Part shown: in pieces, positions 13,136 to 25,300 of the stretch | Position numbering within the stretch: position 1 is the first letter of the stretch | Layout: every line of letters starts with the position of its first letter | Assembly (NCBI GenBank): GCA_034336665.1 | Contig: CM067568.1 | Coordinates: 39,784,770 to 39,848,769, forward strand | Reading direction: 5' to 3' | DNA: 64,000 nucleotides | DNA from: Luscinia megarhynchos | Lineage: Eukaryota > Chordata > Aves > Passeriformes > Turdidae | The notes under the pieces: generated by a model | The model's input: the letters and a program-made list of their open reading frames with translations, nothing else | Told to the model about the DNA's origin: nothing | The model's database searches: none | Made by a program: the position numbers and the translations under genes

Positions 13136-14327
13136 TCGACCTGAAAAGATACCTACAGGAATTAAAGGCCCAGTAATAATTAATGGACAAACATTCGGAG
13201 CTTTGCTATTAGGACGGTCGTCTGCTTCCATAATGGGATTATTTGTTTTGCCGGGGGTGATTGATGCAGACTTCACAGAAGAGATACAAATTATGGGTCA
13301 CACCCCTTATCCACCATTAAAAATTGAAAAAGGTCAGCGTATAGCTCAACTAGTACCGTTGCCACAGTTGACCACAGGACTAGTACCAAAAGCTATAGAT
13401 CCCCGGGATACCAAGGGTTTTGGGTCAACAGGACTAACTCTATTAACTTTAGATTTGAGGGATCGGCCAAAGAAGCCCATCAGAATTACCTACAATAGAG
13501 AAGAGATTTCTACAATGGCATTACTTGACACTGGAGCAGATACAAGCATCGTCAGCCCAGAAATCTGGCCAACTCATTGGCCATCATACGCGTCTACGCA
13601 AACGGTGACTGGAGTTGGGGAATATACCTTGGCGAAAAAATCACCAACAGTAACACTGCACATTGATAGACAACAGCTTAATACGGTATTTTCCATCATG
13701 CCTTTGCCCCCCTCGGTAAGCTGTTTAATTGCTCGTGATGTACTAGCCTTTGGGGTAACTGCCATTGCTTGGACTTTCCCTTTCCCACTCACTTGGGCTA
13801 CCGAAGAAGCAGTGATGGTTAAGCAATGGCCGCTAAAAAGGGAAAGTCTCGAACAGGCTCATCAATTGGTACGTGAGCAGTTTCAACAAGGACATTTAAA
13901 GCTATCCACAAGCCCTTGGAATACACCCATTTTTGTGATAAAGAAAAAATCAGGAAAACACCGACTGTTACATGATTTGAGAGCTGTAAACAACCAAATG
14001 GAACCAATGGGGGCCCTACAGCCAGGCCTTCCTAACCCAGCTATGATACCAGAAAATTGGCCCATTTTGATTATTGATCTTAAGGACTGCTTTTTTACCA
14101 TCGCCCTGCATCCCAACGACACAAAACATTTTGCATTTACACTACCAGCCATCAACAGAGGTAAACCAGATAAGAGATTTGAATGGACAGTTTTGCCACA
14201 GGGGATGCGTAATTCGCCTACATTATGTCAATTATATGTAGATGCTGCCCTGCAACCACTGAGGCAAAGAATGCCACGGACAGTAATTTACCACTATATA
14301 GATGATATTCTATTTTCACAAGACTGA
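13035..14327 (+). CDS. pro-pol: ERV dUTPase-protease-RT frame, truncated in RT
   Basis: The frame opens after a stop at 13032-13034 and overlaps gag by about 100 nt. dUTPase comes first, with motifs [30 protein letters not shown] and GFGSTG visible in order. Motif 3 has Phe where Tyr is usual. The retroviral protease follows with catalytic LLDTGADTS. Without an intervening stop or frameshift it runs into reverse transcriptase: [33 protein letters not shown] and catalytic YIDD at 14295-14306. The frame stops with TGA at 14325-14327, about six residues past YIDD and inside the palm. Protease and RT are usually in different frames in this group, and no G-patch is seen between them. The frame is offset +1 from gag, where a -1 shift is usual. 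Confidence 0.88.
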   Translation, partial: PEEKQQLHRLPPTSNSRSLGLDLAAAIDVTLYTNRPEKIPTGIKGPVIINGQTFGALLLGRSSASIMGLFVLPGVIDADFTEEIQIMGHTPYPPLKIEKGQRIAQLVPLPQLTTGLVPKAIDPRDTKGFGSTGLTLLTLDLRDRPKKPIRITYNREEISTMALLDTGADTSIVSPEIWPTHWPSYASTQTVTGVGEYTLAKKSPTVTLHIDRQQLNTVFSIMPLPPSVSCLIARDVLAFGVTAIAWTFPFPLTWATEEAVMVKQWPLKRESLEQAHQLVREQFQQGHLKLSTSPWNTPIFVIKKKSGKHRLLHDLRAVNNQMEPMGALQPGLPNPAMIPENWPILIIDLKDCFFTIALHPNDTKHFAFTLPAINRGKPDKRFEWTVLPQGMRNSPTLCQLYVDAALQPLRQRMPRTVIYHYIDDILFSQD

Positions 14328-14793
14328 ATTTACAGATGAACAAATAGAGATCATCAAATCTACCTTGGCAGACTTCTCGTTGATTGTATTACCAGAAAAA
14401 AATACAACAATCAAAGCCTTAGAAATATCTTGGTTGGACTATAACTGAACAAAAGGTCAAGCCACAAAAATTACTATTGGATATCAAGATTTCAACTCTG
14501 CATGAGGCCCAGAAACTTTTAGGAGACCTACAATGGTTAAAACCGGTAACGGGCATTCCAAATACATTGTTGCAAGCATTGGAACCATTGTTAAAGGGAA
14601 CAGATCCTTGTACCCCTGTCCACATTACCCCTCAACAGGAGGAAATGCTACAACGTATTGTGCGATGTGTAACGGATGGATTTGTATCCCAGCAACAACT
14701 TGGCTGCCTAATAAATCTTACCATTTGGCGTGGTAATGGACACTTATTAGGAGCACTCACTCAGCTTGAAAAGAAAACGGGGAGCCAAGGGTA
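14328..14793 (+). pseudogene. pol: ERV pol remnant: RT thumb/connection, frame-broken
   Basis: Similarity to the rest of RT continues past the stop at 14327 but in other frames. One short piece is readable to about 14447, where it meets a stop. The thumb/connection region is then open to 14794 in another frame (LHEAQKLLGDLQWLKP, HITPQQEEML). At least two frame changes therefore occur between about 14320 and 14450. The sequence then joins LTR sequence at about 14794. RNase H, integrase and env are absent. Confidence 0.82.
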
Positions 14794-14984
14794 GCCACAA
14801 GAATGCAGAAGTGCTTAAGAAATAGGATGTTGAAAGAGCTGAAAATAAAGATAACCAATAATGAGGTTGGCTTTTGTAATATTCATGAGGATAATTAAGA
14901 AGTGTATAAGAACAGAGCTGTCTTTATCAATAAACGAGTCTTGCTGATGACCACCTGGTGTCTGCAGTCTTCCTTTCTCCGACA
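14794..14984 (+). repeat. 3' LTR, 5'-truncated (191 bp)
   Basis: It matches 5' LTR positions 10951-11140 with about three substitutions and one single-base indel, all in the last ~60 bp. The first ~130 bp are identical. It retains TATAAG and an intact AATAAA (14929-14934). The first ~150 bp of U3 are gone, and the break lies at the second unit of the 19-bp U3 tandem repeat. Confidence 0.93.
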
Positions 14985-14990
14985 CATAAC
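14985..14990. repeat. Target-site duplication, right copy (CATAAC)
   Basis: Exact repeat of 10795-10800, directly after the CTCCGACA end of the 3' LTR. Confidence 0.95.
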
Positions 14991-17038
14991 TAATCCTTGG
15001 CCTCACCTCAGAGGCCAGTAAATGATTTCCTGTGAGGCAAAACCAGGCAGGCAGTGTTTCATTATGGTAAACAGTACTGAAACACATGATACATGGTGGC
15101 AGAAAGTACAAAAGAACACTGAATAGAGAATTTAGGGAATAAAAATTTCTTTGTCCTAGGTGGATTTCGACAGAGTATCCAGTTACCTCCTTTTTCCTTG
15201 AAGGACATATCATATAGTCTCTGGTGGTGAGGGTGAAATGCATTATCACCAGCAAGGAAGTAGAAGTAAGTGCTGATGAAAGCCTGGCTCAAAAGAAAGA
15301 GCACTCCTGACTAAACCATTAGTATGTTTGTCAGGATTCAATAACTGTCTCAAGATCCCACAGGAGAATAAAAAAATACAACAAAAAAAGACTGGGCCTG
15401 ATCCTGTTCAGTTTGTTACACCAAACCTGTAGCCACTAGAAAATAACTGAAATTTGGTTTTGTAATTCAGTTTTGTAAAAAAGCTAGGCAACCAGTACAT
15501 GGGGTTATTGGCTGGAATAGTTTAAAGAGTCTGAGAGTTAACAATGCTGGTTCTTGCACCGCTTAGTCCCATGAAGGGGCTGGGATGAGATCACAGCAAA
15601 GCATTCCTCATGGACTTCATTATGGTTTATGAAGATTTAGAATCATAATCTCCATTTTCCTCTGGAATTTCTGAGAAACTGTTGGAAGCAGCTGTGGAGA
15701 ATGGAGAGTTATCATCCAATATCATGCCAGGCTCTACTACAGCTGAAGTGAGAGATGTCTTGGTGCTGACCAGCCCACATTGCTTTGTACGACAGTCTCC
15801 AGAGGGTCCCTGGTACAGTAGAGCACCAGGCATCAGATGGCACCGGACAAAGCTCTCTCTTTTCTAGCAGCTGGCTAAAGAGAGACTTCCTCTGTGGCAC
15901 AGCTGTCAGTCAAACCAGGGGAGGGTTCTGGGAAGGGAAAACAAGTGGAAACATTTACTCGTAACAACAGTCCTAAGCAGCTTGCTAATAATGTAACAAA
16001 TAGTGGTTTTCTTCAGTGTCTGACTACAAGACTCTTTCTTGGGCCTTGGAGAAACCATCAGACTCAGAGACTTGAATATAAAATGTTCCAGGCATCACTC
16101 TGTCAAGTGAAGTAAAACTGAGACTAATGGCTCTAAAATAATCCTGCAAAAGCTGGAATCCTTTCCCTTAAGCAGCATTCCCCTGACTTAACATCGTCCA
16201 TAGCTCATGAACTGTTCATGATCATTACCCCCGAGAACTGTCCCCTCTAGATATTCCCATGGGATTTTTTTTTTTCTTCATGCAATGCAGATCAACAAAA
16301 TCAAGTATTAATTACCAGTGTGCACACAGATGTGAAGGGATATTCTCATCTCACACTGCTGTGAGGAATCACACTGACAACCAGACCTGTTTGGTTTGAA
16401 ACCTCTGATCAGGGACTATTTTAGGTGAGGGATGCTAAAATTAGCAGTAACAAGTCTAATATAGCTTCTATTTTATGTAGCTCGTACTGATTGCATGAAC
16501 AGGAATCCCTGACAGGCTGCATATAAAGTCATATGACTGCTCAGCCACGATGGCAAGGGTGAGCACCACGGGTGCTTCAAGCAATGCACTGATTACAGGG
16601 TGGTTGTTCTGATGTTTTGGGTCTCCTTCTGTAGAAACAATGAGTTCGAGTCCCATCCAGTGATAAAACCCAGAAATTGCAGGTTTGAGTCCTGCAGGAA
16701 ATCCTGTAGTGACACTCTGGTGAAAGATGCACTGTGAAACTTTCTTAGGCCACGTGTAAGTAAGTTAGCAGCTTTTATGGCAGAGTTTGCTCAGATGCTT
16801 TGAGTTCTTTTAAGTCTAAGGGAGTTGTATGAGTTCAATGCAGTATGTCAATATTTTGTGTGTGAAGAAAGAATGAGTTATGTGTTGAGTCTGCCAGCAT
16901 TTTTTAAAAAATTGACATAGGGACACCCATGACATAAAGCTTGTTTGCTCAAAAATTGTTTCTGATAAATGTATAAATATATGAGAAGTCTTGTACAGGA
17001 ATGATTTTCCTTGGCCAGAAAAAAGTAATGCAACTCAC
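14991..17038. other. Intergenic, no assigned gene
   Basis: This is AT-leaning sequence between the provirus and the VIPAS39 3' side. No family was recognised. Minus-strand open segments at about 15627-15833 and 16468-16628 have plausible acceptors (for example TTTCTACAG before 16628) but no homology I know. NOXRED1, expected here from mammalian synteny, was not recognised. Confidence 0.4.
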
Positions 17039-17233
17039 AGTCATCTCAAAGATAGGGTCAGAGAGTTTAATTTCTTCCTGAGTTTGGTGACAGTTCCAGG
17101 CTTTGAAATGAAATGGTCCATTTTTCTTGAGGGCAGGGATGGAGGTGTCAAGGCTGTACAGTGACAGGACAGACAGCATGTGTGACAGGAGGCAGCAGAG
17201 GAACACTGTTTTCCCAGGCCATAAGCTGAGCAT
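17039..17233 (-). CDS. Speculative first exon, secreted-protein-like
   Basis: From an ATG at 17233 the minus strand encodes a hydrophobic leader (FLCCLLSHMLSVLSLYS) and about 37 further residues (including GPFHFKAWNCHQTQEE). It ends at a consensus donor ACT|GTGAGT at 17038/17039. A TATA-like stretch lies just upstream of the ATG. I recognise no family. No downstream exon is secured, though the acceptor-bounded open segment ending at 16628 is a candidate. It could equally be a chance frame. Confidence 0.18.
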
Positions 17234-17874
17234 TGTTATAAAAGCATATAAAGCTCTGCTTCTGCAGGACTACTGCACTAAGCAAGGAGAAAGGGACTCA
17301 AAAGCCCAGAGAGATAGCAGAGCTGACCAACCAGCACCTCTAAGCACTGGAACACAATTACCTGTGCTCTGCCACAAGCAGACTGGTAGCACTGTCTGCC
17401 TGCCCAAAGTGGCACAGAGGGACTTTGGTCCATCACTGCTCTGACATAGCAAAGAGCAGCAGCAGAGTGATACAAAGCGGATAAACATACAAAGAGCTCA
17501 ACTGCCTGGCCCAGTTCTTGCAGACAGATTTAGTCTTTAGCTGAAACAGCTGAGCCTTGGGATCCGGCTAGTTTCCAAGATCTATAAAAAGCTATTTAAT
17601 AATCCCTTCTCTGAGGTGACTAGAAAGAGAATTTTATTCCAAACATCTCCCTAGAAGACTATCTTCCCAGTCTGTCTTATCTGTAAGAGTTTATGGGGTT
17701 ATATGACTTTATATGGAGCCCGTAAATAACTTGTTTATTCAATTAGTATGAGCTACATAAAATACAAGCTGTATTAGATTTAGATTAGATTAATTTTAGC
17801 ATCCCTCACCTAAAATGGTCCTTGATCAAGGGCAACCTTATCAATTTGTCCAAGTATGTGATGAGAGGGAATGA

Positions 17875-18155
17875 AGAAAGGGAACTCAGGCTCTCTTCAG
17901 TGGTGCCCAATGATGACAAGAGGCATGAGCACAAACTGAAATGTGTTGGTCCATCTTAAGACACAAACTCACTTCTACTGTGAGTATTGCCGAATTCAGA
18001 ACAGGTTTCCCAGAGAAGCTGAATCACCTCCAGCTGTGATGATACTGAAAACCCACATAGCCACAGTCCTGGTCTGCCTGCTCCAAGTGATCTTGCTAAA
18101 GCAGGAGTAGACGAGATGATCAAGTGGTCCCTTCCAATCCAAATGATTCCATAAG
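17875..18155 (+). mobile_element. CR1 LINE 3' fragment, sense
   Basis: It contains typical CR1 3'-region wording: CTCTCTTCAGTGGTGCCCAA, GAACAGGTTTCCCAGAGAAG, and the terminal GATGATCAAGTGGTCCCTTCC...CCAAATGATTCC. It is diverged and lies just beyond the VIPAS39 3' end. Confidence 0.8.
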
Positions 18156-18476
18156 GAAAAAAACATCAACAGGAAGACAGTTCACAGTGCAGCGGGGAGG
18201 CTGGAATCCAAATCTACTCTCATCTGACCCCCTGTAGCAGCAAACTCTTCTACAAACTTTAATTCATCTGTGCTGATGGCACTAAAGGTGTGAAATAAGG
18301 TACTGCTGCAAGCAATGTCACTCCATGGTGATAGGTACTGTGCTTCTCAGAACATTAAAAAAACATCCTGCAACTCATTTTGTAGGAGGTGATAAATTGC
18401 TCAGGATTAACATACAAGAATGGCAACGTGCTTAGTGGGGGAAGGAAAGAAACAGCCCAAGGAGAAAGAGACAGCT

Positions 18477-18482
18477 TTATTT
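18477..18482 (-). terminator. VIPAS39 poly(A) signal
   Basis: AATAAA on the minus strand, about 850 bp after the VIPAS39 stop codon. It is the nearest clear hexamer, implying a 3' UTR of about 0.87 kb. Confidence 0.55.
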
Positions 18483-19330
18483 ACAGAAATGAAGTGAGGT
18501 CTGAAAGGATGAAACCAGCAGCTGCCTGAGGAGTTATGCTTCTGAGAAAGTACATTTCAATCCTTCCTGGCACATAACACTTTCTGAGAAAAGAGCTGCT
18601 GTGGCCAGCAGGTTTGTGTTAACTGAGAGAGGTCCCCTGCTTGCTCTCCCCACAACCCATCAGGACTCTGACCACCTCCACACAAGGTATTTCCCTGATA
18701 AAGAGATCTTCCAATTGCTGCAGAGTCCTAGCAGAAGGCAGAGGTTGCTGTCCTGGTTCTCTGCAGGAGTTCACACACTTCTTTTCCTTGGGTGAGCCAG
18801 AACTAAAATAAAAGTGCAACTGGTCCTTTCCCCCAACACTTTCACACAGGGAGAACATGGTCCAGGTAGGTTTTACTCCAGCCACAGCCATGATTAGTGA
18901 TGCCAAGCCAGCTTGACTGTTACAGGGACTGGTCAGCACTCTCTGGTGGAGAGACTCACGACTGTGACTGACACATTCCTCTTGCAAGAATAAGCCCAGG
19001 CACCATCCAGAGCAAACATTCATCTTGCTATGCCCAACAACTTCCCTCCACACACACAGGTGATGCCTGGCTTACAGCCACAAAGACAACCAGATTCCAA
19101 AAAGAATCAACCCTGATGGATCTCTACCATGGTTTTGCCAGCTACATTTTAGTAGCTGTGTTCAACCAGCCTGAACACCACGGTCCCACAGCCACGGGCA
19201 CCCACTGTCACCGAGGAACGCTGATCAGGCAATGAGGAGTAACACAGCTGCTCTGCTGGCACTGGACTGGGTTCTGCAGTTCCCTCTTTCAGTGACAAGG
19301 CAATGGCCAAACAGGTTTCAGAACAGGTGC

Positions 19331-22300
19331 TCAGTTCTTCCACCGGATTTGCTAAAAGAGAGAACAAGCCATGACTAACAGCCTTAGAGACCAACTTAGT
19401 GACTCTCAATCCCTGACAAGGACAGCTTCAGCCAGAGTGTGCCATTTCTATCAGTATAACCATTCATTCCTACCCTGAAGGCAGCCCCAAACAGAAGATT
19501 ACCTTCACAGCAGGGACAGAAAGTATGTAGGACAGCCAAGTCCCTACACCTAATCTGTATCTATTTCTGATGAGAGTGTCTGGAAGAAAGAGTAAGCATT
19601 TCTTACCATGTTGCTGAGAATGCTCTGTATCTTCTCTTCTTCTGCAGAGCCCCGCTCCACCTTGCTTTTATATGCTGTCAGCTGGACACGATCCTTTAGA
19701 TCCCGGTAGGTCTAGATAAAGGGCAAAACCAGCACCCAGCTGAGAGAAAGGGACACTTCCATGGTTAGATGTGTCCTGCAGCTGGGCAGGGCAACTCTGC
19801 AATCCCCCATCCAGTTCCCAACACAGAAGAATTTCACAGCACAAATGCTAGGAGCCACTCTCTTGGCTCATGGACTTCTACTGCGAACCTTACCATTTTT
19901 CCCAGACTGCAGGGATAAATAAACCCCACCAGGCACATGACAGAAGGGGCACGTGGCAGAGAACAGAAAAGCTAGAGAGAAAAAGCAGGCCCATGTCCCA
20001 TCTCTTCACACAATCTACCTCTATAACAACATCATGGCACTTGTATTTGGTAGCGAGGTTCAGCCGGGTCTCCACATCTTCCACCAGGCGCACATATTCC
20101 TGCAGCACCTGTGAGAGACAGAATGTCTCAGCTCCCTTCCACAGGTATGTCCTGCCTCATTCCCTCACCCCAGTCCCAAAACCTTTCTAGGCTGCTGGTC
20201 ACACAGACTTGGTCCCTTCTTTAGGGAACAAGTGACCTCAACAAAACTATTCAGGATCTCAGAGGCTTTGCTTACAAAGCTCAGAGTCACAGAATAAGCT
20301 GAATTAGAAGCGACCCACAAGGATCACAGAGTACAACCCCTGTCCCAGCACAGCACCATCCCCAAGGGTCAGAACATGTGCCTGAGAGCATTGTCCAAAT
20401 GTCTCTTGAATTCTGTCAGGCTTCATGCTGTGACCATTTCCTGGGATAGCCTTTTTCAGTGCCCAATCACCCTCTGGGTAAAAAAACCTCTTTCCAATAT
20501 CCAACCAAAACTTTCCCTGACACAACTTCAGGCCACTCCCTTGGGCCCTGTCACTGGTCACCTCTCCTCTTCCCCTCACAAAGAGGTTATAGGCTGCAAT
20601 GAGGTTTCCCCTCAGGTCCTTCTCCAGGTTGAACAGACCAAGTAACCTCAGCTGCTCCTCACATGGCTCCTTCTCAAGGCCCTTCACCATCCTCATGGCC
20701 CTCCTTTAGACACTCTATAATAGCTTTATAAGCTTTTTTAATTGTGGTGCCCAAAAACGTACATAGGAGTCATGGTGAGGCTGCCCCAGTGCAGAGCAGA
20801 GCAGGACAATCCCTCCCCTTGCCTGGCTGGCCATGCTGTGCCTGATGCCCCCCAGGACAGGGTTGGCCCTCCTGGCTGCCAGGGCACTGCTGGCTGAGAT
20901 TCTACTTGCCAGTGACCAGGATCCATGGTGCTGCTCTCCAGTCTCTCATTCCCCAGTGTGTCTGTAAACCCTGGGTTACTCCATCCTAGATGCAGAATCA
21001 GTCACTTTCCCTTGCTGAACTCCATTCAGTTTTGGTGACTGCCCTGCCCTCCAATTTGTTGAGATCTCTCTGCAATGCCTCCTTGCCTTCTAGGGAGTCA
21101 ACAACTCCTCCCAGTTTTGTATCATCTACAAACTTGCTTATCATCTCCTCCAGTCCTGCATTCAAGTTATTTATGAAGATGTTGAAGAGCACAGGGCTGA
21201 GGTTGGAGCCCTGTGAAACCCCACTAGTGACCAGTGACCAGTCTGATGTCACCCTATTCACTGTAATTCTTTATGCCAAACTCATGAACCATCTCATCAC
21301 TTGTTTATCCAGCTGTGTGCTGTGAGAGACATCAAAAACTTTACTGAAATCTAAAACCATTACATGGAGGGGCTTCCCTTGATCAACCTAGTGAGTTACC
21401 TTATCATAAAATCAGATTTGACAAGCAGAACTCTCCTCTAATGAAGCTATACTGGCTGTGACCAATGACTGTGTTGTGCTCCAGGTTTTTCAATATCTCC
21501 CAGAATAATCTTCTCCATAACTTTACCATGCACTGAAATAAGACTAGCAGGCTTACAGTCTCAAAGGTCCTCTTTCTTGCCTTCTGGAAAATTGGGACAT
21601 TAACCAGTCTCCAGTCATCTGGGATCTCTCCAGATTCCCAAGACCCAAAAAATAATTGAGAGGTTTTGTGATATCAGCTGGCTCTTCAAGGATTCTCTGA
21701 TAAATCCCATCATGCCCCAGAGATTTCCAACTGAAGCAACAGATCCTGAATAGATTCAGGGTCGACTGGGAGTTGACCATTTTCACAGTCATCGTCCTCC
21801 AACTCATCATCTGTTTGTGAGGTGACCATCCTCATCCTGTAATAGACCAATGTTATTTCTACACTGCCTATTGCCATTAAAATATTTGTAAAAACTCTGT
21901 TTATTGTTCCCCACAGTTCTGCACAGCTTCAACTTCAGTAGAGCTTCAGCTGCACAAAATTTTCTCCCTATGGTGGGCAAGCAGCATCTCTGTATTCTTC
22001 TCATGTCATTTGACCTTGCTTCTACGCCTTCCTTTTTTGCCTTATATTCCAAGAGAAGATTCCTGTTCAGTCTAGCTGGCCTTCCACCTTGCCTGCCTGA
22101 CTTCCAACATTTGGGAATTGCCTGTTCCTGTACCCTTAGAAGGTCATGTTTAAAAAGTGACTGATGGACCCCACTGCCTCCAAAAACATTTTTCTAGGGA
22201 ACTTTACCATTTCCCTGAGCAGCCTTAATTCTGTTCTCCTCATGTCCAGAGCTAAGGTTTTGCTGGCACTTTTCCTCCTATCAACAGAGTCTTAGGCTAC

Positions 22301-25300
22301 CTGGTTCCTAAAGATCAGATTAACCACTGCCAGCCAGATTAAGAATGAGAAAATGAGCAAAGAAAGGTGGCAATGCACATGGGAAGAGAGTTCCCAGCCA
22401 CCTTTGGCCTGCTGTCCCTCTTACAGTCAGAGCTAGGATCCAGCCCTCAATACCACCCACATCTTCTGTTGATGCACGGGTCACTCAGCTGAATGCAGAG
22501 CCAGAAGAGCAGCAAGCTTTTCCCACTTCCAGCTAGGAAGCAGCTCACCTGAGGAGTCATTCACACACCAAATCCCAACAAAGAGCAGGACATAAGCAGG
22601 GGTTCCTGGCTCACCTGCACAGGAGCATTGTTCCTCTGCAAGATCTCTACCACCCGGTGGAAGCCAATAGGTGCCTTCTTCTTGGTGTAACCCAGCCAGT
22701 TCTGAAATGAGAATCAAACCTATGTTAACCCAAAAGGACAATCCTCCCAGACACAAGAAAGCATGTTTTTTCTCCCAGTGCCAGCAACACACTCCACAGC
22801 CACCACATGCATCCCATGGCAGAGCCCTTCACACAGTGGCTGGGCACAGGCTGGCTGCAATCCCTTTGGTAACAGAGCTCAGGGGCAGGCCCCTTCTCTG
22901 ACCTTATTGCTGCAGCCAAGCCAGGCCCAGCAGAGTTCTTGGGAGAGGAGGGAAGTACTGTGACACCCTGCAGCAGAGGTGCTGGGCCCTGCTGAAATGA
23001 AACCAGTCTGTCCAGTAACTCTAGAACAAGCCAGCTATCACTAGCAGACACCACTATTTGGGACTGTGTCCCCAGCAAGGCTTTCTGCAGCTCACCTTGG
23101 TGGTGAGGAGGGCATCCACATCACCCCAGGCCCGCAGCTTGGCACGGGCAGCCAGGGCAGTCAGCACATACTGCTTATCAGGAATCTGCAAGGCAGAAAG
23201 CTGCAGTCAGAACAGTGGCACAGCTCAGAAGGCCTGTGAGGGCTGGACAAGAATGGCATCTGCCTCAGCCCTGTCAGGACCCATACCAACATCCAGGCAA
23301 AGAGGCAAGATGCTGCCTGATGCCACACACAGCACTGCAGAGAGCAGTAACTGGGAATTTACAAGTGTTGCTGCAGACAGGGTACATCCATTGAAAGTCT
23401 CCACACAGCTCCCACTGGCCTTTCTGAGGCTCCAGAAGGGCCCTGCTCAAAAAGGATACCATGGCCCCCTCCTTAGCTCAGTGTTGAGCCCTTTAAATTC
23501 CTCCGAGCCCCTTCATTATACACGGTTAGTCTGCACATGTTTTCAGCTAGTGCTGCCACAACAGAGGAGACTCACGCACCTTAAATGTTTTCTTCAGGTT
23601 GGTGGGGCTGCTGAACATACCCTAGAGAAAGGAGACATGTCAGTGCAAACTCAGAAGGGCAGGCAACAGCAGGGGTTCAGACACCTGTTGTAAGGCATCT
23701 GCCTTGCACAGAGTCAATCTTCTCAAGATTTTACTGCTTTTTGCTCATGCCAGTGCCACAGGAGGAAGCAGCTGGCAGAAGAGAACAACTATCCCACCCC
23801 ATTATCTGTCTGGTCTGGTTTCCCAACATCCTTAACACCTCCAGCACTTCTAAGACCAGTACCACGCACCTCAGCCTCATGGGATTTACAGTGATTTCTA
23901 GGGGGCAACTCCCTGAAAAACTGTGCTGGTTGTGCTCCAAGACATTCAAACTCCAAATTGGTGCCACAAGACAAAGTCTCTCTGAGTGATTAAATATAAC
24001 CTCTCTTTCCCTTTCTTTCCTTAACTTGCCACAGCTTGACCACCCCACATCTTGAGAGCTACAAGGATGAGATGCAACCTTATCTTCTGCCACATCATCC
24101 TCACCTCAGCCTCTGTGTAGTGGTAGAAGCAGGAATAGAAGAGGGTGGTCACTAGTGGCATGTTGAGAATTGAAGCCTTGCGAGGATATTTCCGAAATAA
24201 CTCTGACTGCCCAGCCATCTCCAAGTGTCGGTCATTAGCCTGTGGAATCAGGAAGACAGGGTGAACATGAGCCAGGACAACTGGCTGTTTAGCTGTGGGA
24301 TAGAGACCTAGAGCGAGTGTTGTGACAGCAAAGTGCAAGCACTGCCCCAACATGCTATCAAGTCTCAGATCTGGTATTTCACGTGTGCCTGGCACAGCAG
24401 CCTGAACAGCAATTACAACTATACTAATCAGGACATTATTAGATCCAAAGTGGTGTAAGTTAGGGACAGCAAGAGATCTCACAGGTAGTCCCAGCCATCT
24501 CCTGATCAGCACAGAAGATTTCATACCTCAATGATGATCTGTCGCTCCAACAAGGTATAATGGTCTTGGATGTGGGAGGTATCCTCAGCTGAAAATGGCA
24601 GCCTGGCCAGATGTGAAGGAAAGAGATACTGTGAAGAGCTCTTAAGTGAAGAATCTTTCATTTACTAGTAAGTACACTTAGAAGAATCTTTTTTTATACC
24701 AAACAACTCCCACCTTGAATAGCTATTGGGTACTCAAGTTCCTGACCCACTGGCCATCTCCTGACAGGCTCCAGAGAAACATTATGTGGGACCTCTCATA
24801 GGATAACCTAAAGTGGATGCTACCAACTTCCTCAAGTGCTCAGGCACCCAGATTTTCACCCACTACAAGCTGAAGGGTGAATGTCAGAAAGTCCCTTGAA
24901 GCATCTTTCCTCCTGAATAAACAGCAAAAGCTGCTGGACTAGTGATCACCACAGATGATTGCTCTCTGGTCTAGACTGTATCCACAACTCCACTCCCACC
25001 CCCCACTAAGGGAAAACCAACATCAGCTCTCAAACCACATAAGCCATGGCACTGGCACAGAGATCTAATTTTCTTCACTACCACCATCTGTGAAGAATCC
25101 ACATCCCTCCCCTACTTTTGCATCTTTTCTTACCCAATGCAACCTTTGAGAAATTCCCTCCTTTTTTCTACATCCTGGATGTTCAAATGCTCCCGGTACT
25201 GAGACAGCTGGAGGGAGAGAGGAAAGAAGAAGTCTGTTCTCATGGATTTGGGAGATACAGTATTCCAGAGGCTGAAATGGGGACAAAAAGCTTTTGCCTG

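Larger units (their letters stand above)
10795..14990 (+). mobile_element. Class II endogenous retrovirus, internally deleted provirus with TSDs
   Basis: The provirus proper is 10801-14984. It is flanked by an exact 6-bp target-site duplication CATAAC (10795-10800 and 14985-14990). LTR ends are TG...CA. Order: 5' LTR, tRNA-Trp primer site, leader, gag, dUTPase-protease-RT frame, broken pol fragment, truncated 3' LTR. RNase H, integrase, env, the polypurine tract and the 5' half of the 3' LTR are missing, so it cannot be autonomous. The 6-bp duplication, short LTR, tRNA-Trp site, two CCHC knuckles and dUTPase domain together point to the alpha/betaretrovirus-like class II group common in birds. 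The insertion is on the same strand as SAMD15 and lies about 0.5 kb after its stop. Confidence 0.95.

Noticed and set aside
20998..21261. Minus-strand frame with reverse-transcriptase similarity as a host gene
   Set aside because: It is part of the decayed CR1 LINE in a VIPAS39 intron and is interrupted on both sides.
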